Source of the DNA: Norana najaformis
Taxonomy: Eukaryota; Annelida; Clitellata; Crassiclitellata; Hormogastridae
Reading direction: 5' to 3'
DNA length: 64,000 nt
Assembly: GCA_964023275.1 (NCBI GenBank)
Contig: OZ029915.1
Location: 16,188,712 to 16,252,711, forward strand
Within the stretch, counting starts at the first letter, position 1. The number at the start of each line of letters is the position of its first letter. This document shows positions 1 through 10,710 of this stretch, piece after piece. Both the position numbers and the translations under genes were made by a program. The notes beneath the pieces were generated by a model that did no database searches, was not told the origin of the DNA, and saw only the letters and a program-made list of their open reading frames with translations.

Positions 1-676
1 GATCATGTTAACAGTGTCTCCCGCTCATGCTTCTACCACCTTCGTCAGCTTCGTACCATCCGCCGCTCCCTCTCCTTTCATGCTGTTACTACTCTAATTC
101 ATGCCCTTATCTGCACCAGGGTGGACTTTGGTAACGCTATCTTTGCTGGACTCTCACTTGCCAATATTTCCAAGCTTCAATCTGTTCTCAATGCTTCTGC
201 CCGTCTTATTGGAGGCGTCCCCAGGTATGGCCATATAACTTCCTTTATACGGGACACTCTACACTGGCTTCCCATTCAGCAGCGGATCCAGTTCAAGATC
301 CTAACGCTTATGCGTAATTGTCTCGTTGGCTCTGCTCCATCATATCTTAAGGACTTCTGCATTTCGGTCTCCTTGGTTCCAGGCCGTAGCACTCTCCGGT
401 CGGCCTCCCTTGGACTTCTGACTGTCCCTCGTATGCGCACTGCTACAGCGCAGTCTAGAAGCTTTGCCTATGTTGGACCCAATAGCTGGAATCGCCTTTC
501 CCGAGAGCTCCGGCTAGTATTCCTCAGTTTGTCTCTTCCGCAGTTTCGCAAGCGCCTGAAGTCTGTATTATTTGCCAGTGGTTTCACTGGTTCGGGTCGG
601 GAGCGCTTCTGATGAGTCTATTCTTGAAGTGGCGCTTTATAAATGTCAGATTACAATTACAATTACAATTACAATG
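1..676 (+). mobile_element. L2/CR1-like LINE, 3' end (copy A)
   Basis: The frame is open from base 1 to the stop at 612 and gives the C-terminus of a LINE reverse-transcriptase protein: SCFYHLRQLRTIRRSLSF, then HWLPIQQRIQFKILTL, then PNSWNRLSRELR and FRKRLKSVLF. A short 3' UTR ends in an (ATTACA)n tail at 648-676. The 5' part is outside the window. It lies antisense to talin just beyond exon 757-888. The copy at 27915-28330 is a sister with the same tail. Confidence 0.85.
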
Positions 677-756
677 GTCACGTACACTTATATGATCATG
701 ACATGATATGTGTGGTTTGCTCATTAAACAGTCCAAGATTTTCTCCCCTCACTAAC

Positions 757-888
757 CTTAGCCGTTTCCATCATGTGTTTTGTGGCATCTGCCAGCATAC
801 TGGCAGCAGCCAGCAGCTGATTGTGATCCTCAGGATCTTTCTGATTATCTGCTTTCATCTGTAGGGCATTTACTAGATCCGCAGTCAC
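757..888 (-). CDS. TLN: Talin exon: R3 middle helices
   Basis: This exon has 44 codons, phase 0, with acceptor CTTCAG (890-889) and donor GTTAGT from 756. VTADLVNALQMKAD aligns to human ATSDLVNAIKADAE, and LLAAASMLADATKHMMETAK to LLSAAKILADATAKMVEAAK. The residues matching human Thr833 (second residue of the exon) and Thr867 are both Thr. It closes the 21-kb intron. The last helix of R3 lies before the window. Confidence 0.93.
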
Positions 889-1194
889 CTGAAGACAAAA
901 TCACACTGCTGCCCAAAATATTTCTCAACTTTTTCATAACAGTAAACTTATTTTTATTAGAAAATAACAATTACATAATTAAAATTCAATTCATAAAATT
1001 TAACCACATTCTTAAATTCTGTAACCGAACAACCAAATTTCACATACCATAATTTCCAGAATACAAGTCAACCTTCCTTTAAAAGACAGAGGAGCAAAAA
1101 TGACAATATTATGCAAAATCAGTACACAGATTTCACCAGCGTGTGCATTGCACCTTCAAGCTGCCAACTTTGGGAACATTAATAGCTGTATTTG
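889..1194. other. Intron sequence, nothing recognised
   Basis: AT-rich talin intron DNA next to the 757-888 acceptor. I see no repeat end, coding run or RNA gene in it. Confidence 0.6.
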
Positions 1195-1440
1195 TGTCAA
1201 GGGCACAGCAGCCAAGTGGTCAAAGTGCTTCTCTTGTAATGTGGAAAGTAAGGGCATGAGCCTCCTCTGAGACAGTTACTGCATAGGGACCTTGAGCAAG
1301 TCCTTCCCTCACACCTGATTAGTGTCAGCGATTGATGCTTAGTTGGAAGATAGTGGCACTTAATAAGTTTTTGTTTTTCATTTATATTCAGATGTATGCA
1401 CTTCAACCAAAACATTCATGTATACAGTTGACACTTTAAA
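1195..1440 (+). repeat. tRNA-derived SINE (probable)
   Basis: The head GCAGCCAAGTGGTCAAAGTG looks like a class II tRNA box A, and a decayed box B-like GGGCATGAGCC follows about 45 bases later. The body contains CTTGAGCAAGTCCTTCC, which recurs near 30400 as CTTGCGCAAGTCCTTCC, so it is repeated in this genome. It is not a functional tRNA: I see no acceptor-stem pairing. Confidence 0.5.
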
Positions 1441-2996
1441 TTAACAGATTCACCCAGTGAGCCTTCCTCTATCTCTAAGGCTGAATTTCATAATTTTTAT
1501 GTCTACACTAACTCAGCTGGCAATCTGTTAGGTTTTCATGTTTTAGTCATTTGCCCACTAGCTGAAATACTTGCTCTCTCCTCAATACACTCTGTCTTTG
1601 TCTAAAGCTCCCTCACTGGTGTTTTCGCTTTATTCTGTGTTTTATTCAACCATGGCCCCATTGGCAACCTCCTTTCAGACATAACTCCCCCTTCATTTTG
1701 ACTGCTACAAGAACCATGACCAAGTGGAAGTGGTGGTGAATTAGCTTTTCTTTACAAATCCTTCTTGCCTTTGTCCAGATCTGTCCTCCCTATACGTTCT
1801 CCAATGTCTATTGAAGCTCTAGTTGCCACTCTATACTCAGGCAACAAACACATTACACTCTTAAAATATATACTGATCTCCATCACTTTCTTTAACGGAT
1901 TTCTTTCATGAATTTCAGGCTCTTTTGAGGGCTGTAATCTCATCTCCTACTGAACTAGTCATAACAGGTGACTTTAACATTCATGTCGATTCAAATAATC
2001 ACATTTCTACTACTTTCATGAACTCCTGACTTCTTTTGATCTTAAGTAGCCCATAACCTTGCCAACACACATTAAAGGTCACACCCTTCATCTCCTACAG
2101 ACAAGATCTGATTGTAACTTAATTCAAGGTGTCTTGAATAAGGAAACATCTTTCTGATCACCTTGCCGTCACTGATTCCATCTCTTTTCCTACCAAACCA
2201 TTACCAAATTACAATGTTATCAGTTTCAGACCCGGGCATCAACTAGATATCCAGACTTTCAAAAATGACATCTCTTCTGACTCAAATCTATCTGCAGATG
2301 CCCTCTCTCACCAACTCCTAACTGTTTTAACCAGACTTCTCAATGAGCAAATTTCTCTTAAAACGAAGAAGGTTGTCGTTCATGACCCAAAGCCTTGTTT
2401 TAGCTCTGAAATTGCTGAAGCTCAACGTCTTTGTAGATGACTTGAACACGCTTGGTGCCACTCATGCCTTCCCTTTTGTTGCGTGCATTTCAAAGAACAC
2501 TAAAATTGTTCGTAATCTACTTTCCAAGGCCAAATCCTCCTATCTAACAAACTTAATTTCAGAAAACTCGTCTTGCCTAAGGTCGTTTTGGCAGGCCCTC
2601 AATATGCTACTCCCCAGAAAAACACTATGCACACTACCCAAAACCTCCTTGCCATCTGCACTGCTTTTGTTAACTTGCTTTCATTAACTTCTTTGGTGAC
2701 AAAATATCCAACATCAGGCTAAAATTCTCTGGTATTCCACTATTAAATGCTTTTTCGCCTGATCGTCCCCCACCTACTTCTTTTGATTCTCTTACTCCTG
2801 CAACCTTGGGTGAAATCCAGTCACTTGTTTTCTCATCTTCTGACAAACAGTGCCTCCTAGATGCAATTCCTACCCACCTTCTCAAAAGCTGCTTTGATAT
2901 GTTTGGTGCCACCACCTTGACATTAATCAATCGGTCACTTGCTGATGGCTCCTGCCCATCATATTTCTCTCATGTAGTTGTCCACCCTTTGCTTAA

Positions 2997-4395
2997 CTCA
3001 TTACCAACCGCACGGTACTAATCGGTAATAACAGCAGCCGACCGCACGGTATTAATCGGTAGTAGGTGGGGCTAGTCATATCGTAACCTCTTATTATTTG
3101 TAATCCTTATAATTTTTTAATTCTACGTCATTTAGGCAAATAGGTATAATTTTAATCCATATTACATCAGCAGAATCCCTGGAAAACACCTCAAAATATA
3201 AAAACCAACCGATCAAAATGGGCATTTAAATCGGCCAGCGTGTAGCTAAAAATGGATATTTAAATGTCTCAAAATGGCGAAATGTTGTTTACTGGAAGAA
3301 ATTTGCCGATCGGTCGACGAATGGTGGTATATTAACGAAAGTTGTGATTCTACTGATGAATAAAACATGTCAGATGGATCACACGAGACTGTTGGCAATA
3401 CGAAGTGAACAAGTGGCACACTGATATGGAGTTTGATGACAATGGCATCCACTATATGAAAATGTTGTGTTGAGAAATATAATTACAGGTTGGAAAAGAA
3501 GAGAAGATAAAATGATACCTAATGTCTATATGTCAAACACTGACATAGATATCACAAGTTCCGTTAGTTTTGCTTTTAGGCTTTTCCTGTAATTTTCTTC
3601 AGTTTTTACCCAACAGTCTAAATACTTAAAAAACTGTATATCTTTCAGTTTTGAAAATATTTTTAAAATTTCTTTTCAGTTCTATCTGGCAACAATTTCT
3701 GCACATTTCTTGTGCCCAATTACCATATGTTGTCACTTACAATTTTTATGTAGACTGTCTTGAAGGTAAACATATAACAAATTTTTTGGGGTACAGTTGG
3801 GGGCAACTTTGGATATCCCAAAGCAAATTTTCCCCAAAAAACTTGACAGATGAACGGGGAGAGGAGATAAAATGCTAAAGAATGGTACTTACCCTATGCC
3901 TACATGTCAAAAACCAACAGAGATATCTTAAGTTCAATTTGTTTTACTTTTATCCTTTTTCCTGTAATTTTCTTCAGTTTTTATGACAACGGTCTAAATA
4001 CTAAAGAAACTGAATCTCTTTCAGTTATGAAAATATTTTTAAAATTTCTGTTTGGTTCTATCTGGCAACAATTTCTGCACATTTTTTGTGCTCAATTTAT
4101 ATATGTTGTCATTCAAAATATTTTGTAGACTGTCTTGAAGATAAAAATATAGCAAATTTTTTGGGGGATATAGTTTGGGGCAACTTGGGGTACCCCAAAA
4201 TTTCTTTTTTCAAAAAACTTGACAGATAATTGGGAAGAGGAGATAAAATGCTAAAGAATGGTGCTTACCTTATGTCTACAGGTAAAAAACTGACAGAGAT
4301 AAAACAAGTTCAAATTTTTTATTTTTTGGCCGTTTTTGCCAAAAACGTGCGGTCGTGAGGGGGTAAGTGAAAAAATTTCTGCGGTCGTTAAAGGG
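2997..4395. mobile_element. piggyBac-like TTAA element (non-autonomous or decayed)
   Basis: The element is flanked by TTAA at 2993-2996 and 4396-4399. Ends: left CTCATTACCAACCGCA, right (inverted) CCCTTTAACGACCGCA, 12 of 16 equal. The TTAA target and CCC-type termini are the marks of the piggyBac superfamily. No transposase core is visible. A short acidic run near 3300-3350 might be a remnant. Most of the interior is a tandem repeat. The insertion is younger than the LINE it splits. Confidence 0.75.
3501..4330 (+). repeat. Tandem repeat, unit about 360-375 bp, about 2.3 copies
   Basis: Units start at about 3501, 3861 and 4237, each with GARGAGATAAAATG, then 'gtctatatgtcaaa'-type text, then a shared ATCTGGCAACAATTTCTGCAC and GTAGACTGTCTTGAAG. 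The third unit is cut short by the element's right end. The copies differ by scattered substitutions. It lies wholly within the TTAA element. Confidence 0.85.
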
Positions 4396-5910
4396 TTAAG
4401 AAACCATCTTTGGATGCTGAAACTATGTTAAACTACCGACCAATCTCAAACTTGAATCTTATTTCTAAACTTTTTGACCGTGTTTTTAATTATTGACTGG
4501 AGGCACACCTGTCTTCAAACTCCTTACTTCTCTCTTTCCAATCAACATACTGGAAATTCCACTCCACTGAGACAGCTCTTATTTATGTCCACAATGAAAT
4601 TATATGCTTCATGGACAATGGTAAAGTAACTGCACTTGCTCTTTTTGACCTATCTGCTGCCTTCGACACTGTCGACCATGCTATGTTGCTCCATCGCCTT
4701 GAGCACTGGTTTGGTATATCAGATATGGCCCTAGACTGGTTCAAATCATATTTGACCTTTTGTACTCTGTCTACATCAGTGGAGCCATATTGGACGAGAT
4801 ACCAGATACCTCAAGGCTCTGTTCTCAGCCCTTTAATTTTCTCCTTGTACACCACTCTACAAAGCATTTTACTGAGTCAAAGTCGTCTGAAACACCATCT
4901 TTATGCTAATGATACTCAACTCTACATTTCCTTGAATAATTCCTCTTCTTCCAGCTCTCTCACTCTATTATCTGATGTCTTTAACCAGGTTCAGCCTTGG
5001 ATGGCAGAAAATGGATTGCTCTTAAACCCATCCAAACCTGAATTCATCCATTTTGGAACTTCACAGCAACTGAATACATTTAACTCTTTGAATTCGCTCC
5101 ATCTCAGCATCTCTGTCATACAATGCAGCTGTTCATCCTGCAATCTGGGTGTTGTGTTTGACTCCAACCTGTTTTTAGGGAACACATTAATTTTATATGT
5201 AGGTCTGCCCACTTCCACATTCGTGATACCTGTAGGATTAGGCACCACGTTCCCTTCTCTGACCTGGCTTGTTTGGCTAATGCGCTGGTCTCCAGCCGTC
5301 TTGAGTACTGCAACTCGCTTCTTACTGGCATTTCAAAAGTTAATTTGATGAAGCTTCAAAAAGTTCAAAATACATTGGCAAGAGCTATTCACTAAAACTC
5401 CAAAATATCAGCATATATCACAAATCCTAAAATCGTTGCATTGGTTGCCCATAGAAAAGCGCATAATGTTCAAGACTGGACTAATTATTTGCAAGACTCT
5501 ACATTCCAGCTAGCCTCACTATCTTCACTCTGTACTGACTCCCAAGACTTATCTCTAATTGACCAGGTCTTCTAGCTGTGTAAATCTGACTATCCCGTGG
5601 ACAAGAACGGCTCTTGGCAGGTGTGCCTTTTCTGTCACTGGCCTTAGACTCTGGAACTCTCTTCTGGCAAATGTTCACGCGGCAAAGTCTGTTTTGGCCT
5701 TCAGATCTCGACTAAAAACTCATCTCTTCCTAACTCATTTCCTTCGTAGGTTGTCTCTGCATCTTCTGGACTCCTCTTCGGCTTTTCGACCCAGACTCAC
5801 CATGGAATTTGGCTTGGACAATGATACTGTTTAGCAGCAACCATCAACTGATGCCTTGAGCATTATTACAGAGGTGCTATAGAAGTTCTTAAATTAGATT
5901 AGACTAGTAG

Positions 5911-6249
5911 CATTAAATGAGATAAATTATGGTAATTGTGCCCCAGCCTGCCACAGCTACTATGGGTGGAGGGAAAACTGCTGTGTACTGGTAGGGCAGG
6001 CAGTTGGCTGCAGGCGCTCACACTTAAAAGTAATGTATGGAAACAGAAAATACTGATGTAGCCAGAAATATAAATTTTATGGTGCTAAATCACAGTCATT
6101 CTGGCTCCCATCCAGCCAGCAATGTGACCTTTAAAATAATTGGACAAAATCATCTAGCAGAAGGCTACAATGCAAGTGCTTTCATGTCAGGCAGTTTATT
6201 TGGTTGAGCTTTCTAGCCACACTAAGAATTACTCAAATCTTACACTACT
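5911..6249. other. Intron sequence, nothing recognised
   Basis: The sequence between the LINE D1 tail and a TTAA MITE. I see no coding or repeat structure in it. Confidence 0.5.
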
Positions 6250-6253
6250 TTAA

Positions 6254-6890
6254 CCCTTTGAACCCGACAGGTTGGAAAACCAGCATGAAAATTAGACATA
6301 TATACCCAAAATGTAGAAAAACTGATCATCTACCATCATTTCCCAATGCTCCGGCAAGCCGGACTTTACATAATTAGCACTCACATGGCGCACGCTTCTA
6401 CTGGATGATGGATTTTTGATACCTAGTTATAGAAATCATGGATTTTTCTGACATAGATAATTATATACAAGGTGGCCAAGCGAAGTGATCCAGAGGCCAA
6501 GAAAAAGGACTTACTCTAAAGCTGTAAAACTGTGTATTGGTACAAAGCCTGTAAAGTTTTCCTGTGCATTGGCACTGGTAGCAATAACTGTTTTGAGAAT
6601 TATCATTCGAAAGTTGAATTCTGGCGATAGCCTAATTTATCCAACTGTACAGCAACAAGCTGCTGTACAAGGAAAGTTATGTTGCGAGAAACTGTGCATA
6701 AGTAATACATAAATAAACTCACTATTTTGTATTCATGGTCATGAATTATGTGTTTTGACATGTTTGGGGTCAGTTTATAAGATTTTATAACTTTTCAAAG
6801 TAGAAATGCAAAAAATATTTTTGGGTCCAAAATTCCCCAGGAACCTCGGATATATGTGCCGAATGGCTGGGAAGTGTCAGGTTCAAAGGG
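6254..6890. mobile_element. TTAA MITE, copy 1 (637 bp)
   Basis: Flanked by TTAA at 6250-6253 and 6891-6894. The left end CCCTTTGAACCCGACA is mirrored at the right by TGTCAGGTTCAAAGGG. The interior is nearly the same as 8519-9158, including CTGTACAGCAACAAGCTGCT. No transposase is visible. The TTAA target and CCCTTT start place it with piggyBac-like elements, related in its ends to 2997-4395. Confidence 0.88.
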
Positions 6891-6894
6891 TTAA

Positions 6895-7199
6895 AGTGTT
6901 TGGAGTCTATAATTTCTTAACAACAATACTCAAATCAATCATCCTCACCCATGAGAATAAATTTAATATCATTTCTTTTTATAGCATCTTTTCAGTACTG
7001 CAAATTGTATACCAGGGTAACTGAATTCTACATAATAGAGAATTGGGTAAACAGTGGCAAAGCAAGCAAATGAAACTAATTTGTTCATTGACCAGCAAAT
7101 GTAAGCTTTTATTTCAAGATGTGCTAAAATGCAAAGAATTTCAAGTTCGATAACAAATAATGTTTCAAAAAAATTTCAACATAAATATGGTTTAGCAAA
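6895..7199. other. Intron sequence, nothing recognised
   Basis: AT-rich spacer between the MITE and a decayed LINE. No features seen. Confidence 0.5.
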
Positions 7200-8510
7200 T
7201 GCCAATGCACAGCATTAGAGGATCTTCAGAAATAGGGGAGATATGATAAGGCATACAACATTGCTAAAAATGGAGGAGAGAAGGAAAGTAAAGCATCAAA
7301 GCACTGAACTGGCAAAGATGGGACACAAAGAACTGAGGAGAACCACCAAGAAAGCTAAAGAACATTGATGGGAAGAGCAATGCACAGCATTGGAGGTGCT
7401 TCAAAAACAGGGGAGACATGATAAGGTATACAACAAGATACAGGAACTGTCAAAGAAGGACAGCCAGAAAAGTACAACGATAAGGACAGCCAGAAAAGTA
7501 CAACGATAAGGACAGCCAGAAAAGTACAACGATAAGGATGCAAAGGGAAATATACTAACAGATGAAAAAGATGTAAGAGACAGATGGAAAGAATACATCG
7601 AGGAACTATATGACAAAGACAACAGACCAACAGAAAAAGATATGGATGAAGCCACCAAGGAACCTGAAGATGATGAAGAGATGGGACCTGGACTGCTGAG
7701 ACAGGAAGTTGAAAAGGCAATAAAAGAAATGACCAGGTAATGGTAGCAGATACCAATGCTGGACTACAAAGAATAATGGACTGAACAAATAATCAGAAGA
7801 ATATGGCATGAAGATAAATAGAAAGAAAACAAAGGTGATGAGATTGAGTAAATGCAAAGAAAAAAGAATATTGTAGTCGATGGTACAAAAATTGAACAAG
7901 TCCACCAGTCCTGTTATCTTGGAAGTATAATATCAGATGACTGCAGATGCAGTACTGAGGTTAAGAGAAGAATAGCAATGGGAAACACAGCATTCTGGAA
8001 GAGAGGAGAACTTCTGACAGGAAGGCTGAATCTGGATCTAAAGAAAAAAGCCTCATATGGATTGTAACACAGTATGGATCTGAGACATGGACTACTGGAA
8101 AGGCAGAAACTGAGAAACTCGAGGCATTTGAAATGTGGGTATGGAGAAGACTGACCAAAATCAACTGGAAGGATTATAAAACAAATGAGGAGGAGTTGCA
8201 CTTGGTACAGGAAGAAGGGACAACGGTCCATACAATAAGGAGGAGACAAATGAACTGGATTGGTCGCATACTGTGTGCAAATGCTCTCTTGAGAACAGTT
8301 ATTGAAGAAAGAATTTTGAGGGAAAGAAGGGTCCAGGAAGACCAAGTAATATGCTGTTGGACTGAATGATGAATAAAGAAAGAAGATGGGGCTTCAAAGA
8401 AGTTAAGGAAAGGGCAAAGAACATAGAAGAGCGGTGTCATTGAATTCTTGGACCTGCCTAAGGTCTGAACACTGGAGAAGAAGAAATGTCATTATAATTA
8501 TTAATAACAA
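7200..8510 (+). mobile_element. RTE-like LINE remnant, heavily decayed
   Basis: Broken frames keep LINE marks: RDRWKEYIEELYDKDN near 7580 (the linker before the RT), CYLGSIISDDCRCSTEVKRR near 7915, and after 8130 a C-terminal run WRRLTKINWKDYKTNEEEL to LLRTVIEERILR. The RT core is missing or unreadable. The C-terminal layout is like the nearly whole element at 47491-50705, but the sequence is far older. The long minus-strand open frames here are shadows. Confidence 0.65.
7455..7536 (+). repeat. 26-bp tandem repeat, 3 copies
   Basis: The unit AAGGACAGCCAGAAAAGTAC plus ACGAT is repeated three times with almost no change inside the decayed LINE, which suggests a recent slippage event. Confidence 0.85.
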
Positions 8511-8518
8511 CAGTTTAA

Positions 8519-9158
8519 CCCTTTGAACCCGACAGGTTGGAAAACCGGCTTGTAAATTAGGTGTACATACCTGAAATGTCGAAAAACCGGCCTGATAATT
8601 ACCTACCATCATTTCCCGATGTGCCGGCAAGCCGGACTTTACGTAATTAGCACTCACATGGCGCACGCTTTTACTGGATGATGGATTTTTTATATATGTC
8701 TATAGAAATCATGAATTTTTCCGACACAGATGATTATATACAAGGTGGCCAAGCGAAGCGAAGCCAAGGAAAAGGACTTAACCTAACGCTGTAAAACTGT
8801 GTATTGGCATAAAGCCAGTGAAGCTTTCCTGTGCATTGGCACTGGTAGCAATAACTGTTTTGAGAATTATCATTCGAAAGTTGAATTCTGGCAATAGCCT
8901 AATTTATCCAACTGTACAGCAACAAGCTGCTGTACAAGGAAAGTTATGTTGCGAGAAACTGTGCATAAGTAATACATAAATAAACTCACTATTTTGTATT
9001 CATGGTCATGAATTATGTGTTTTGACATGTTTGGGGTTCAAATTATAAGCTTTCATAACTTTTCAAAGTAGAAATGTAAAAAATATTTTTGGGTCCAAAA
9101 TTCCCCAGGAGCCTCAAGTATATGTGCCAAATGGCTGGGGAGCATTGGGTTCAAAGGG
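8519..9158. mobile_element. TTAA MITE, copy 2 (640 bp)
   Basis: Sister of 6254-6890 in the same orientation, flanked by TTAA at 8515-8518 and 9159-9162, with ends CCCTTTGAACCCGACA and GGGTTCAAAGGG. The inner 200 bases around 8850-9050 are almost identical in both. The two insertions bracket the decayed RTE-like LINE. Confidence 0.88.
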
Positions 9159-9162
9159 TTAA

Positions 9163-9593
9163 TTACAGTTCCACACAAAAGACACCATTTTCTTTTAATA
9201 TTGTGTTGTACTCAAACAACAGGCAATCTACAGATAATCTAGCAAAGGGAGTGGCTGGATACAGAAGAAGGGCAATACTAAACATCTTTACTATGACACA
9301 GCATTATTATACAGTAACTACCTACCTGATAATCTACATAAATTAAATAAGATAAGGCGAGGTCAATGTCAAAATGGCTGAGGCAGCCATAACATGTTAT
9401 GAAACACTGGATACAATCTACAAACAATATTCTTTAATAGCATTCTAATATTGAGACTTCTATAGCACTGCTATCATAATGCCCAAGGCATCAACTGATG
9501 GTCACTTCAAGCGAAATCGCTATCAAAATTTTAATCTGTTGGAGAGGCCATATTGAATTCTGATAGGAAACAAGAAGTCAGACTATGGTGAGT
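9163..9593 (-). repeat. Intron sequence with a LINE 3' tail (minus)
   Basis: Mostly unrecognised. At about 9450-9505 the minus strand carries a L2/CR1-like LINE 3' end (ATCAGTTGATGCCTTGGGCA, then GTGCTATAGAAGT). The same tail occurs at 5830-5905, 19320-19385, 19895-19965 and 37690-37775. The last 12 bases (9582-9593) form one arm of the direct repeat around the Polinton. Confidence 0.6.
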
Positions 9594-10175
9594 AGTTAAG
9601 TATGGACAGGTTCTGGCCACCTCAAAACAAGGACAGGTTCTGGCCCACCTTCAAACAAGGACTGGTTCTGGCCCACCTTCAAACAAGGACTGGTTCTGGC
9701 CCACTTCCAAACGACCACAGATTCTGGCCCACTTCCAAATGACCACAGATTCTAAGCCACATCCAAACGAAGACAGGTTTCAACTCACCTCCAAAACGGT
9801 TGTACATTAATAAATTAATAAATATAATTTAATAAAGTATTTAATAAAAGATCGTGCGACATTGCTTAAATATATTAAGTTTCTTTATGATTCATATATA
9901 GCTCAGTAAATATAAATGCGCTATAGAAGTATTTAGTTTAAATTCGGAGGTTGAATTCCTTATAGATTGTTAATATTTTGAAGCGATGGCGCCTTCATTT
10001 GCTCGGTCTCTGCCTATACATGCATTTCGATATAAGCCATATATATTTCGATAAATACGAGAAATATGAATGGTCTATAAAAGTAATTAGATGGAAGAAT
10101 GGAATTCGTTTAGATTATTGGTCTGAAGCGAAGGCATCTTCATTTGCTCGGTTTCTGCCTATACACATACTTGCG
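9594..10175 (+). repeat. Polinton left terminal inverted repeat
   Basis: The outer 200 bases are seven tandem 28-bp units (GGACAGGTTCTGGCCCACCT-type). The inner part carries AGATCGTGCGAC and a block near 9982-10025 (GAAGCGATGGCGCCTTCATT) that recurs at 10127-10165. The right arm matches in inverse orientation. Confidence 0.88.
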
Positions 10176-10180
10176 CGCAC

Positions 10181-10280
10181 ATACACGCGTGGAATTATAC
10201 ACGTGCACACACGCGCGCATACACGCACACACACGCGCGCGCACGCACGCGCACGCACATATGCAAACATACAGACACGC
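10181..10280. repeat. (CA/CG)n alternating purine-pyrimidine tract
   Basis: About 100 bases of ACAC and GCGC alternation just inside the left Polinton arm. It is a microsatellite able to form Z-DNA. The open frames read through it on both strands are artefacts. A shorter (ACAC)n run lies at 10434-10470. Confidence 0.85.
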
Positions 10281-10710
10281 AGAAGCTCTTAAAGACTTTA
10301 ATAGACGTGCAAGCAGTATATTCCAAGCATAGTGACCTAGCATTTTACGACTCTGACGGAGTGTAATAAAATATAGTGATAAAAATCAGTATTCATCGCT
10401 TAGGGATTTATCGTGATGCACGTAGGTAGGCAAATACACACAGACACAAACACAGACACACACGCACACAAAAGCTCTTAAATGTACGAATGGCCTACGA
10501 ATGTACTCTTCATCGTTATACGATAGCGTTGGTAATAAAATGTTGAGACCTACAAATTTACGAATTTGTTGAATGGGTGTAATAGATATAGGCCTAAATC
10601 CTTCACATCAACAAAGAACTATGATTCAATAGATCGCTGTATTGATACATATATGCCAATTTTTGTCCTTATATAAGAGATCCAATAACCGTTTTATATC
10701 CTTATCAACG

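Larger units (their letters stand above)
1450..5910 (+). mobile_element. L2/CR1-like LINE copy D1, split by a DNA transposon
   Basis: A long but decayed LINE. The endonuclease part lies at about 1900-2400 (VITGDFNIHVDSNN near 1950). The stretch 1740-2400 is almost the same as 39280-39960 (copy D2). The RT part is at 4440-5350: YRPISNLNLISKLFD, LSAAFDTVDHAML, then YANDTQLY where the active-site YADD has become YAND. The 3' end reads FRSRLKTHLF near 5710, and the tail (TTAGATTAGA) ends about 5910. A 1.4-kb TTAA element at 2997-4395 interrupts it. Taking that out with one TTAA leaves HPLLKKPSLDA in frame. Confidence 0.85.

Noticed and set aside
3300-3480. piggyBac transposase N-terminus
   Set aside because: Only a short acidic run is open. 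No DDE core or Cys-rich end is present, so I do not call a gene.
7355-8440. Cluster of long minus-strand open frames
   Set aside because: They are low-complexity shadows (L, F, S-rich) of the purine-rich plus-strand LINE remnant.
9602-9790. Regular 28-bp repeats resembling a CRISPR array
   Set aside because: The units are contiguous with no spacers, decay in order, and are mirrored at the other end of the Polinton. They are terminal repeat units in an animal genome.
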